This document shows positions 8,629 through 16,409 of a stretch of 64,000 nt of DNA, piece by piece (positions within the stretch are counted from its first letter, which is position 1; every line of letters starts with the position of its first letter). A program made the translations under genes and the position numbers. The stretch lies in assembly GCF_001511835.1 (NCBI RefSeq), contig NZ_LN997849.1, positions 1-64,000 on the forward strand, written 5' to 3'. The stretch is from Magnetospirillum sp. XM-1 (GTDB lineage: Bacteria; Pseudomonadota; Alphaproteobacteria; Rhodospirillales; Magnetospirillaceae). The notes beneath the pieces were generated by a model. That model did no database searches and was not told the DNA's origin. It saw nothing but the letters and a program-made list of their open reading frames with translations.

Positions 8629-11600
8629 ATGATCAGCTACATCATCCAGTGGTCGCTGCGCTCGCGGCTGTTCGTCCTGGCCGCCGCCGCCCTGCTGCTG
8701 GGCTGGGGGACCTACCAGACCCTGCGCATGCCGGTGGACGTGTTCCCCGACCTCACCGCGCCTTCGGTCACCGTCGCCACCGAGGCCCACGGCATGGCCC
8801 CCACCGAGGTGGAGCGGCTGGTGACCTTTCCCATCGAGACCGCGTTGAACGGTGCGCCGGGGGTCCGCCGGGTGCGTTCCAGCACCACCGTCGGCCTGTC
8901 CACCGTGATCGTCGAGTTCGACTGGGGCACCGACGTGCTGATGGCACGGCAGATCGTCGCCGAGAAGCTGCAACTGGCCCGCGCCTCGCTGCCGCCCGAC
9001 GTGGCCGCCCCGGTCATGGCGCCCGCCGCCTCGGTGATGGGCGAGATCATGTTCATCGCGCTGCGCTCCGACAGCCACGACGGCATGGCGGTGAAGGCCG
9101 CCGCCGACTGGGTGGTGCGCAAGCGCATCCTGGCGGTGCCGGGGGTGGCCGAGGTGCTGCCCATCGGCGGCGACGAGCGCCAGTATCAGATCACTATCCG
9201 CCTCGACCGGCTGGCCGCCTACGGCGTCACCGTGGACGAGGTGCTGGCGGCGCTGAAAGACGGCAACCAGAACGCTCCCGCCGGCTTCTACGCCGAGGGC
9301 GGGCAGGAATTCCTGATCCAGGGCATGGGGCGGATCAATTCGCTGGACGATATCGGCGCAACGGCGGTGGCGCGCAAGGGCGGCGTCCCGGTGCTGATCC
9401 GCGACGTGGCCGAGGTGGCAATCGGTCCCGGCATCCGGCGCGGCATCGGCTCCAACAACGGCAAACCCGCCGTGGTGTTGGGCATCCAGAAGCAGCCCGG
9501 CGCCAATACCCTGGAACTGACCCGGCGTCTCGATGCGGTGTTCGCCGATCTCCGCAAGACCCTGCCCGAGGGCATGGTGCTGGCCACCGACATCTTTCGT
9601 CAGGCTGATTTCATCAATGTCTCGGTGCGCAATCTGGTGGATGCGCTCAGGGACGGCGCCATCCTGGTGGTGGCCATCGTCTTCGCCTTCCTGATGAACG
9701 GACGGGCCACCCTGATCACGCTCACCGCCCTGCCGCTCTCCCTGGTGGCGGCCATCCTGGCCATGAAGTCCATGGGCGCCTCCATCAACACCATGACCCT
9801 GGGCGGCCTCGCCATCGCGCTGGGCGCCCTGGTGGACGATGCCATCATCGTGGTGGAGAACATCGTGCGGCGCCTGGGCGACAACCGGCGTTTGCCCCCC
9901 GACCGGCAGCAAGCCCCGATCCATGTGGTGTTCGAGGCCACCCGCGAGATCCAGGGCTCCATCGTCTTCGCCACCCTGATCATCATGCTGGTGTTCCTGC
10001 CGCTGTTCTTCCTCACCGGCGTGGAAGGGCGGCTGATGGTTCCCCTCGGCCTCGCCTACGTCATCTCGCTGGCCGCCTCCCTGTTCGTCGCCATCACGGT
10101 GACGCCGGTGATGGCCTCGCTGCTGCTCGTCCGCCGCAAGGAGGGCGAGGCCGGGCACGAGCCCGCCCTGATCCGCTGGCTGCTGGCCCGCTACGACCAA
10201 GTGCTGGCTGCCACGCTCACCCGCTGGAAGGCGGTGGCCTGGGGCTCGGGGATAGCCCTGGCGCTCAGCATGACAGCCTTGGGGCTGGCGGGCCGGGCCT
10301 TCCTGCCCGATTTCAACGAAGGCACCCTGACCATCTCGGCCTCGACGCTGCCGGGGACCTCGCTGGAGGAATCGGCCACTCTCGGCCAGTTGGTCGAGGA
10401 CGCCCTGCTGCGCCAGCCCGAGGTGACGGCGACGGCCCGGCGCACCGGCCGCTCGCCGCTCGACCCCCACGCGCTCGGCATCCACGAATCCGAGATCGAG
10501 GTCAGCCTGGCCATGAAGGAGCGGAGCAAGGAGGACTTCCTCGACGCGCTGCGCCGCGACTTCGCCCAGGTCCCCGGCATGAACATCATCGTCGGCCAAC
10601 CCATCTCGCACCGCATCGACCACATGCTGTCGGGCAGCCGCGCCAACATCGCCATCAAGATCTTCGGCACCGACCTTTACGACCTGCGTCGGGCGGCGGC
10701 CCAGGTCAAGGCGGCGGTGGAGAAGGTTCCCGGCGCCGTGGACGTCTCGGCGGAACAGCAGACCGACATCCCCTTCCTGACGGTGAAGTTCAACCGCGCC
10801 GCCATCGCCCGGCACGGTCTGACGCTCCGTCAGGTGGCCGATTCCATCGAGACGGCCTTCGCCGGAACCACCGTCTCCAAGATCATGGAGGGCCAGGCCA
10901 CCTACGATCTGGTGGTGCGTTACGATCCTTCCGTGCGCGGCAGCATGGAGGCGATTCGCGAGACGCTGATCACCACCTCATCCGGCGCCCGTCTGCCGCT
11001 GATCGCCCTGGCCGATATCACCAAGGACAGAGGCCCCAACAGCGTCAGCCGCGAGAACGTCCAGCGCAAGATCGTAGTCACCGCCAACGTGGCGGGACGC
11101 GATCTCGGCGGCGTGGTCGAGGAGATGCGGGCCAAGGTGGAGACCGAGGTCAAGCTGCCCCAGGGCTATCACGTCGAGTTCGGCGGCCAGTTCGAGAGCG
11201 CCGCCGAGGCCACCCGTACCCTGGGCCTGCTGAGTCTGGTGGTGGTGGCGGGCATCTTCCTGCTGCTGTTTCTGGCCTTCCACTCGGTCAAGGACGCCCT
11301 GCTGGTCATGCTCAACCTACCGCTTGCCCTGATCGGCGGTGTGGTCGGCGTCTACATGACCGGCGGCGTGATGACCATCGCCGGGTTGATCGGCCTGATC
11401 ACCCTGTTCGGCATCGCGACGCGCAACGGCGTGATGATGATCGCCCATATCCACCATCTGGCGGAACGGGAAGGGGTGGCCGATCCGGCCGAGGCGGTGC
11501 GCCGTGGCGCCCGCGAGCGTCTGGCGCCCATCCTGATGACCGCCCTGGCCGCCGGCTTGGCCCTGATCCCGCTCGCCCTGTCCGGGGGACAGCCGGGCAG

Positions 11601-11763
11601 CGAGATTCAGGCTCCCATGGCGGTGGTGATCCTGTGCGGGCTGGTGTCGTCCACCATCCTCAATATGGTGGTGGTGCCGGCTCTCTATCTCCGCTTCGGC
11701 TCCATCCGCCGGGAAATCCTGCGCCATGACACGGTTCGTCGCCGTGCCACGGACATGGCCTAA
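8629..11763 (+). CDS. cusA: Heavy-metal efflux RND permease (CusA/CzcA family)
   Basis: A 1044-residue inner-membrane proton-driven pump with the full RND layout: TM1 at about 13-32, first periplasmic loop, TM2-6 near 335-500, second loop, and TM8-12 near 865-1030. TM4 carries ALVDDAIIVVEN with paired Asp at about 403-404, the proton-relay position. MPVDVFPDLTAPSV after TM1 and FNEGTLTI in loop two are typical of the HME subgroup (Cu/Ag or Zn/Co/Cd export). The TM4 motif is not the DFG...D form of classical CzcA nor the single Asp of CusA, so metal specificity is left open. Start ATG 8629 follows GAGGAAAGC. Confidence 0.9.
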   Translation: MISYIIQWSLRSRLFVLAAAALLLGWGTYQTLRMPVDVFPDLTAPSVTVATEAHGMAPTEVERLVTFPIETALNGAPGVRRVRSSTTVGLSTVIVEFDWGTDVLMARQIVAEKLQLARASLPPDVAAPVMAPAASVMGEIMFIALRSDSHDGMAVKAAADWVVRKRILAVPGVAEVLPIGGDERQYQITIRLDRLAAYGVTVDEVLAALKDGNQNAPAGFYAEGGQEFLIQGMGRINSLDDIGATAVARKGGVPVLIRDVAEVAIGPGIRRGIGSNNGKPAVVLGIQKQPGANTLELTRRLDAVFADLRKTLPEGMVLATDIFRQADFINVSVRNLVDALRDGAILVVAIVFAFLMNGRATLITLTALPLSLVAAILAMKSMGASINTMTLGGLAIALGALVDDAIIVVENIVRRLGDNRRLPPDRQQAPIHVVFEATREIQGSIVFATLIIMLVFLPLFFLTGVEGRLMVPLGLAYVISLAASLFVAITVTPVMASLLLVRRKEGEAGHEPALIRWLLARYDQVLAATLTRWKAVAWGSGIALALSMTALGLAGRAFLPDFNEGTLTISASTLPGTSLEESATLGQLVEDALLRQPEVTATARRTGRSPLDPHALGIHESEIEVSLAMKERSKEDFLDALRRDFAQVPGMNIIVGQPISHRIDHMLSGSRANIAIKIFGTDLYDLRRAAAQVKAAVEKVPGAVDVSAEQQTDIPFLTVKFNRAAIARHGLTLRQVADSIETAFAGTTVSKIMEGQATYDLVVRYDPSVRGSMEAIRETLITTSSGARLPLIALADITKDRGPNSVSRENVQRKIVVTANVAGRDLGGVVEEMRAKVETEVKLPQGYHVEFGGQFESAAEATRTLGLLSLVVVAGIFLLLFLAFHSVKDALLVMLNLPLALIGGVVGVYMTGGVMTIAGLIGLITLFGIATRNGVMMIAHIHHLAEREGVADPAEAVRRGARERLAPILMTALAAGLALIPLALSGGQPGSEIQAPMAVVILCGLVSSTILNMVVVPALYLRFGSIRREILRHDTVRRRATDMA

Positions 11764-11775
11764 GGAGGGGACGGA

Positions 11776-12273
11776 ATGATTATTCGATCCATTATGCTTG
11801 CCACCTGCGTAGTTCTGCTGTCGTCACCGGTCTTCGCACGGCAGCAGGCCGCTGGCTCGGTGGGGGAATTGTCATCGACTCCACCGCCCAGGGAACATCT
11901 CGCCAATTCCCGCGCATTGCCATTGTCACGGCTGCTGGGCCTATGCGGTGAGGTCAAGAAGCTGATCGTCTTGGAAAGACAGTTGGGGGAACGGCCTCTG
12001 ACCCAGGACGACATCCATGTGGTCAGCAACGGCACCAAGTGCCTGGCGGCCACGGCCTCCATCTTCGAGACCATCCGGGTGATGGCTCCCCTGTATCAGG
12101 AGCGTTTGGTCTGCATGCCCAGTGGTGTCAAGGACCAGGACTTGCTCGAAGGCATGCTGAAATGGCTGGAAGACCAGGATCGCCAGGGGAATGACGCCAT
12201 CTTCCGCCTCAGCGCGCCGCAGGCCTTCATCGCCTATATCCGCAAGGCCTATCCCTGTACCACGGGGGAATAG
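11776..12273 (+). CDS. Exported Rap1a/Tai-like domain protein
   Basis: A 165-residue protein with signal peptide to about residue 22 (SSPVFAR). The mature domain shows the pattern of the Rap1a/Tai fold: a Cys after an early helix (KCLAATASIFETI), then RLVCMPSGVKDQDLLEGM and a terminal AFIAYIRKAYPC, where the spaced Cys usually form disulphides. Classical Rap1a/Tai proteins are periplasmic immunity proteins, but many family members have other or unknown jobs. It starts 12 bases after CusA behind TAAGGAGGGG, so it is the last gene of the efflux operon, and its 3' end overlaps the convergent transporter gene by 25 bases. Confidence 0.5.
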   Translation: MIIRSIMLATCVVLLSSPVFARQQAAGSVGELSSTPPPREHLANSRALPLSRLLGLCGEVKKLIVLERQLGERPLTQDDIHVVSNGTKCLAATASIFETIRVMAPLYQERLVCMPSGVKDQDLLEGMLKWLEDQDRQGNDAIFRLSAPQAFIAYIRKAYPCTTGE

Positions 12274-12884
12274 CGCAGTTCGGCCAGGGCATGGCGCAGG
12301 ACCTGGTACGCTCCGCTCAGCGCCAGGGCGGCCATGATCCCGGCCACCGCGAAATCGGGCCAGCCCGAACCGGAAGCGAAGACGCCGCCGGCAGCGGCCA
12401 GGACGGCCAGATTGCCGATGGCGTCATTGCGCGAGCAGATCCACACCGAGCGCATGTTGCTGTCGCCCTCGCGGAAGGCATAAAGCATGATCGCCACAGT
12501 CACGTTGGCGATGAAGGCGGCGATGCTGACCGCCCCCATCACCTGGGATTCCGGGACGGTGCCGTTCAGCGCATGCAGCAAGGTGTTGCCGATCACCCAC
12601 AGGCCGAACGCCCCCATGGTCGCCCCCTTGATCACCGACGCCTGCGCCCGGCGCCGCAGGCTCATGCCCAGGACGAACAGGCTGACGGCGTAATTGGCGG
12701 CGTCACCGAGGAAGTCCAGGGAATCCGCCTGTAGCGACGACGACCCGGCCGCCATGCCGGCGACGATCTCGACGACGAACATCCCGGCATTGATGGCCAG
12801 CGCCGCCCACAACGCCCGACGGAAACGCAGGGTAGTTCCACCTGACGGCGGCTGACATCCACCCTGGCAGCAATTTGCGCCCAT
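12249..12884 (-). CDS. Short cation diffusion facilitator (CDF) transporter
   Basis: A 211-residue polytopic membrane protein with about six helices. TM2 carries ADSLDFLGDAAN (Asp54, Asp57, Asp61) and TM5 SRNDAIGN (Asn153, Asp154), the paired metal-binding positions of CDF exporters such as ZitB/CzcD. It lacks the usual cytoplasmic C-terminal dimerisation domain of the roughly 300-residue family members. A Cys cluster at the N-terminus (ANCCQGGC, residues 3-10) may deliver or sense metal. It is transcribed divergently from the MerR regulator across a MerR-type promoter, strongly suggesting Zn/Cd/Pb-type export induced by that regulator. Confidence 0.8.
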   Translation of the reverse strand: MGANCCQGGCQPPSGGTTLRFRRALWAALAINAGMFVVEIVAGMAAGSSSLQADSLDFLGDAANYAVSLFVLGMSLRRRAQASVIKGATMGAFGLWVIGNTLLHALNGTVPESQVMGAVSIAAFIANVTVAIMLYAFREGDSNMRSVWICSRNDAIGNLAVLAAAGGVFASGSGWPDFAVAGIMAALALSGAYQVLRHALAELRYSPVVQG

Positions 12885-12911
12885 ACCTCCCTCCCGAAAC
12901 CAATCCAGGAT

Positions 12912-12942
12912 ATGATGAGGCCTGTAGCGACTACAGGGTCAA
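12912..12942 (-). promoter_or_regulatory. MerR-type promoter/operator for the CDF gene
   Basis: On the minus strand, TTGACC (12942-12937) and CATCAT (12917-12912) are separated by 19 bases, the lengthened spacer that MerR-family activators require. A perfect dyad CCTGTAG-3-CTACAGG (12921-12937) fills the spacer and closely resembles CadR/PbrR/ZntR operators. It lies between the divergent CDF and MerR genes. Confidence 0.85.
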
Positions 12943-12947
12943 GGGTG

Positions 12948-13352
12948 ATGACGAATCAGAATCATGGACTGACCATCGGCGCACTCGGCAAGGCCACCGG
13001 CGTCAATATCGAAACCATCCGCTACTACGAGCGCATCGGCTTATTGCCCGAACCGGGGCGAACATCGGCGGGCTACCGCCAATATGGCGATGAGCATCTG
13101 CGGAGGCTGTCCTTCATCCGCAAGGGACGCGATCTCGGTTTCAGCATCGAGGCGATCCGGGCGCTGTTGCGTTTGGCCGAGCATCCCGAGCAACCGTGCG
13201 AGGATGCCGACCGGTTGGCCTCGGCACATCTGGTTGAGGTCGAGCGCAAGATCGAGGAATTGGGGCGATTGCGGGATGCCCTGCGCCAAATGACCGCGTG
13301 CTGTGCGGGAACCGTTGCCGAGTGCCGCATCATCGACGCTCTGGCCTCATGA
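12948..13352 (+). CDS. MerR-family metal-responsive regulator (ZntR/CadR/PbrR-like)
   Basis: A 134-residue activator: winged HTH at residues 8-75 (TIGALGKATGVNIETIRYYE, GLLPEPGRTSAGYRQY), a dimerisation helix to about 118, and a metal-sensing C-terminus with Cys84, Cys118, Cys119 and Cys126 (TACCAG, AECRIIDAL). The paired Cys followed by Cys near the end match Zn/Cd/Pb sensors of the ZntR type rather than CueR. ATG 12948 is chosen because CAAGGG lies just upstream and the HTH begins correctly. The operator dyad ends 10 bases upstream, so it probably also autoregulates. Confidence 0.85.
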   Translation: MTNQNHGLTIGALGKATGVNIETIRYYERIGLLPEPGRTSAGYRQYGDEHLRRLSFIRKGRDLGFSIEAIRALLRLAEHPEQPCEDADRLASAHLVEVERKIEELGRLRDALRQMTACCAGTVAECRIIDALAS

Positions 13353-13362
13353 CAATCCGAAA

Positions 13363-13689
13363 TCAGGGCGACCGGGGTGCAAACAGGATGATGGCCGCGC
13401 CGGTCAGACAGATCGCGGCACCGAGAACATCCCACCGGTCGGGGCGATTGCCCTCCACCAGCCACAGCCATGCCAGCGAAGCCAGGATGTAGACCCCACC
13501 ATAGGCGGCGTAGGCGCGTCCGGCGAAGTCGGTCTCGATTCGGGTCAACAACCACGCGAAGACGGCGAGGCTGGCCATGCCGGGTAGCAGCCAGACCATC
13601 GGCTTGCCCAGCCGCAGCCATGCCCAGAAGGCGAAACAGCCGCCGATCTCGGCGAAAGCTGCCAGAACATAGGTGGGAATGGACAGCAT
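13363..13689 (-). CDS. ynfA: YnfA/UPF0060 family small membrane protein
   Basis: A 108-residue protein with four transmembrane helices and the family signature [16 protein letters not shown] near the N-terminus, plus [12 protein letters not shown] and [17 protein letters not shown]0060 proteins resemble half of a small multidrug/DMT transporter; their substrate is unsettled. The start codon follows immediately after the stop of the upstream DMT transporter gene, so the two are co-transcribed. It is convergent with the MerR gene with only 10 bases between. Confidence 0.85.
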   Translation of the reverse strand: MLSIPTYVLAAFAEIGGCFAFWAWLRLGKPMVWLLPGMASLAVFAWLLTRIETDFAGRAYAAYGGVYILASLAWLWLVEGNRPDRWDVLGAAICLTGAAIILFAPRSP

Positions 13690-14718
13690 TCAGCTATGCC
13701 CATGCCGGTGGTGCGCGTCGGGGAAATGGGGGTGCTGATGGATCATCGGCTCATGCCGATGAGGATGCACATGCGCCCCCTGCGGCTCGTCTCCGTGATG
13801 GTGATGATGCTCGTCATGCTCATGGGTATGTTCATGTTCCAAGGCGTCATGGTGATGATCATGTTCGTGACGCTCGGTCAGGTGCAGCCAGACGCCAACG
13901 CCCATCAGCGCCGCCGCCGCAACCAGACGCAGGGTAATGGATTCCCCGAGCAGCAGCACGGAGACGGTGGCTCCGACGAACGGGGCGGTCGAGAAGTAGG
14001 CGCCAGTCCGTGCGGTTCCCAGTTCCCGCAGTCCAACCACGAAGGCGACAAGGCTGATGCCGTAGCCGAGGAAGCCGATGGCCCCCGCGGCGACGATGGT
14101 TGCAGGAGGAGGGATCTGTACACCCATGGCAACGGCCAGCACCACATTGGTCACGCCCGCGCCCAACCCCTTGATGGCGGCGATCTGCACCGGATCGGAC
14201 AGCGACACCTTGCGGGTCAGGTTGTTGTCGATGGCCCAGCACAGACAGGCGGCCAGAACGGCAAGGGACGGCCACGACGGTTCGACCGAACCGCTCGGCC
14301 AGGACAGCACCGCCGCACCCGCCACGATGGCGAGCATGCCGAGCACGATGCGGCGATCAGCATTTTCCTTGAACACCACCCAGGCCAGTACGGCGGTGAG
14401 CACCCCTTCGGCATTCAGCAGCAGTGACGAAGTGGCGGCGGAAGTGCCCGACAATCCGTACATGAGCAGTACGGGGCCAGCAACACCACCCGAGAGAATG
14501 GCTCCGACCAGCCACGGCCACTCTCCGGAGCCAAGTTTGGACCGCTCGCCCTTGGTCACAAGGCGGACGACGCTCAGTCCGATCCCCGAGCCCAGATACA
14601 GAACACCCGCCAGCAGCCATGGATCGATACCACCGAGCAGCAGCTTGGCGAACGGAGTGCTGCCGCCGAACAGGATGGCGGCGGCCAGCGCGGCCAGGAT
14701 GCCTTTGTGCTTCATCAT
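13690..14718 (-). CDS. EamA/DMT transporter with His-rich C-terminal tail
   Basis: About 342 residues with ten predicted membrane helices in two EamA repeats (starting GILAALAAAILFGGSTPFAK and ending LVAAAALMGVGVWLHL). The last 60 or so residues are a striking His/Asp/Glu tail (EHDHHHD, EHDEHHHHHGD, HHRHGHS), which probably binds divalent metal in the cytoplasm. DMT proteins export small molecules; the tail and the surrounding metal genes suggest a metal link, but this is inference. ATG 14718 or 14715 is preferred to TTG 14748 because the first helix then begins normally. It is co-transcribed with ynfA. Confidence 0.75.
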   Translation of the reverse strand: MMKHKGILAALAAAILFGGSTPFAKLLLGGIDPWLLAGVLYLGSGIGLSVVRLVTKGERSKLGSGEWPWLVGAILSGGVAGPVLLMYGLSGTSAATSSLLLNAEGVLTAVLAWVVFKENADRRIVLGMLAIVAGAAVLSWPSGSVEPSWPSLAVLAACLCWAIDNNLTRKVSLSDPVQIAAIKGLGAGVTNVVLAVAMGVQIPPPATIVAAGAIGFLGYGISLVAFVVGLRELGTARTGAYFSTAPFVGATVSVLLLGESITLRLVAAAALMGVGVWLHLTERHEHDHHHDALEHEHTHEHDEHHHHHGDEPQGAHVHPHRHEPMIHQHPHFPDAHHRHGHS

Positions 14719-14766
14719 CGAGCCAGAATACTTGGGGCTGGGAATCAATGGAATATCACACGGATC

Positions 14767-15453
14767 TTATGCCATAGAACCAGTGTCGGATCTCAGAACA
14801 AGCCGTACGGTCATCGGATGCCAGCGCCGCCCTCTCGCCGTTCTGATACCGCGGCTGTTTAATTCGTCAGCAATCGCAGCGAAAGTGGTAAAGCCTTCGC
14901 CCTGGATCTCCTTGATCACCGCGAGGAATTCCGTTCTCCGACTTGCGGCCCCCTCCTTCACTGCCGCGACGGCCGCGGAGTTGCCGTATGGCCGTAGGTG
15001 CGCAGCACCCAATGGGCAGCCCAACTTGGTTCCGCGCGCTTTCGTCGCCGCCAGCGCCACCTTGGTGCGTTCGGAAATCAGACGAGCTTCATGCTCAGCT
15101 ACCGCCGCCAGGATATGCAAGGTGAATCGGCTGGCCAGCGGCATGTCCACGGCAACGAATTCGAACCCGCTCGCCTCCATCAGATTCGCGATGAACGCAA
15201 CGTTACGAGCCAATCGGTCCAGTTTGGCGATCACCAGCGTTGCCCCGGTGCGCCGGCAATGTGTCATGGCAGCTGCAAGCTGGGGCCGGTCATTCTTCTT
15301 GCCAGATTCGACCTCGACATAATCGGCAATCGATTCCCCATTGTGGCGGCGTAGATAATCGCTCACTGCCATCTGCTGTGCTTCGAGACCCAGGCCGGAA
15401 CGGCCTTGTTTCACAGTCGATACTCTGTAGTAAGAGACGCAGCGCACGGCCAA
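14767..15453 (-). CDS. Serine recombinase / resolvase
   Basis: A 228-residue site-specific recombinase. The catalytic domain starts at residue 4 with CVSYYRVST (nucleophile Ser12) and contains IAKLDRLARN and the long E helix EHEARLISERTKVAL. A C-terminal helix-turn-helix (AIADELNSRGIRTARGRRW) binds DNA. Length and layout match resolvases/invertases of Tn3-like and plasmid elements. The start is TTG 15453 or GTG 15447. A large palindrome begins 11 bases upstream and is a candidate crossover/operator site. A VapBC pair lies divergently beside it, a combination often carried by Tn3-family transposons. Confidence 0.8.
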   Translation of the reverse strand: MAVRCVSYYRVSTVKQGRSGLGLEAQQMAVSDYLRRHNGESIADYVEVESGKKNDRPQLAAAMTHCRRTGATLVIAKLDRLARNVAFIANLMEASGFEFVAVDMPLASRFTLHILAAVAEHEARLISERTKVALAATKARGTKLGCPLGAAHLRPYGNSAAVAAVKEGAASRRTEFLAVIKEIQGEGFTTFAAIADELNSRGIRTARGRRWHPMTVRLVLRSDTGSMA

Positions 15454-15463
15454 AACCCCGATC

Positions 15464-15499
15464 TATAAAACCGCCTAACGTCCGTTAGCGGGTTTTATA
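15464..15499. repeat. 17+2+17 inverted repeat beside the recombinase gene
   Basis: The left arm TATAAAACCGCCTAACG and the right-arm complement TATAAAACCCGCTAACG differ at two positions and flank the dinucleotide TC. A 2-base core between 17-base half-sites is the size of a serine-recombinase dimer site (res site I), and the position just upstream of the recombinase start would allow autoregulation. Confidence 0.55.
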
Positions 15500-15596
15500 T
15501 CATGAAATTATGGGTAAGAGCGACTGCCATTGCAGGTATTGAGGCCAGTTGTCGAAAATGGCATAATGATGAAAATGACATCATGAGCGTGATGAT

Positions 15597-15848
15597 ATGA
15601 ACGAGATGCACGTCACCATGGCCGCTAATGGTCGTATCGTTGTTCCGTCACAGGTTCGGTCGAGCCTCGGCATGGAAAAGGGTGGTGGCTTTGTAATGAC
15701 AGTGGATGAGAGGGGCACAATCCATCTCGAACCGCTGCGCAATGTTATCGCCCGTGTCCAGGATGAGGTGAGGGGCTACATCCCCGACGATGTCGATCTG
15801 GTTGACGAGCTGTCAGCCGACCGTCGGCAGGAAGCGGCCCATGAGTAA
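15597..15848 (+). CDS. vapB: AbrB/SpoVT-domain antitoxin (VapB-like)
   Basis: An 83-residue DNA-binding antitoxin. The swapped-hairpin AbrB domain occupies residues 4-48 (VTMAANGRIVVPSQVRSSLG). The acidic C-terminus would wrap the toxin. Repeated ATGAT/ATCAT half-sites just upstream (15566-15597) are a likely autoregulatory operator. The toxin start overlaps its stop codon by 8 bases, giving translational coupling typical of vapBC. Confidence 0.8.
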   Translation: MNEMHVTMAANGRIVVPSQVRSSLGMEKGGGFVMTVDERGTIHLEPLRNVIARVQDEVRGYIPDDVDLVDELSADRRQEAAHE

Positions 15849-16242
15849 AATCGTTCTCGACGCCTCGGCTCTGCTGGCTCTCATTCATCGTGAGACCGGG
15901 CAAGAAATTGTGGCTGATGCTGTGGTCGAGTCCCTGATCTCTGCTGTCAACTTGGCAGAGGTCATCGGCAAGCTGGCTGAACGCGGAGTGCCTCTCGATC
16001 GAGCTGAAGCAATCGCTCTGTCCTTCGGCATCGAAGTTGTCTCACTGGATACTGGCCTTGCCGCGAGGACAGGCCAACTTCGCCCGAGCACCAGATCCGC
16101 AGGACTATCTTTGGGTGACCGCTGTTGCTTGGCAACCGCCATGGCGTTGGGGCTGCCGGTGCTCACCGCCGAAGCGGCCTGGGAACCGCTGGCGGCTACA
16201 CTCGAAATCGAGGTTCGGAATATCCGGCCACGGGGACATTGA
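15841..16242 (+). CDS. vapC: PIN-domain ribonuclease toxin (VapC-like)
   Basis: A 133-residue PIN domain: the first acidic residue in IVLDASALLALI (Asp7), the second in VNLAEVIGKL (Glu), and the third pair in LSLGDRCCLATAMALGLPVL, where Asp follows SLG as in VapC enzymes. These four acids coordinate Mg2+ to cleave RNA. ATG 15841 overlaps the antitoxin stop by 8 bases. The gene appears intact, so the pair is probably functional in plasmid or transposon maintenance. Confidence 0.8.
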   Translation: MSKIVLDASALLALIHRETGQEIVADAVVESLISAVNLAEVIGKLAERGVPLDRAEAIALSFGIEVVSLDTGLAARTGQLRPSTRSAGLSLGDRCCLATAMALGLPVLTAEAAWEPLAATLEIEVRNIRPRGH

Positions 16243-16316
16243 GCAGAGATAAGGTTTGAGGCGCTTTGAAGGCCGTCTCATTCCCTACATGTGTGTGAGT
16301 TCCTGTTTCGTACGAC

Positions 16317-16353
16317 CTTAGCGTACAAGGTATGCACTTTCGTTAGGCGACCC
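16317..16353. repeat. Tn3-like terminal inverted repeat candidate / direct repeat copy 1
   Basis: On the plus strand it begins CTTAGCGTAC and ends CGTTAGGCGACCC. Read outward it is 37 bases running from GGGTC through AACGAAA to TACGCTAAG, the same features as Tn3-family 38-bp ends. The body would lie to the left, holding the VapBC and recombinase genes. A 32-base near copy is at 26927-26958 in the same orientation. No transposase gene is visible. Confidence 0.5.
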
Positions 16354-16409
16354 AAGAGGACATTGAACAGATGTTCGCCCGATAGGTTCGGCGCCCGGCC
16401 ACGGCGTTC

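Noticed and set aside
15471..16353. GTTAGGC and GCCTAAC motifs suggested integron attC sites.
   Set aside because: The spacing and order do not give a R''-L''...L'-R' fold, there is no integron integrase, and a Tn3-like end or recombinase site explains them better.
16236..16382. GGACATTGAxCAGA occurs at about 16236 and 16368.
   Set aside because: A 14-base match with one mismatch over 130 bases is too weak to call a target-site duplication.
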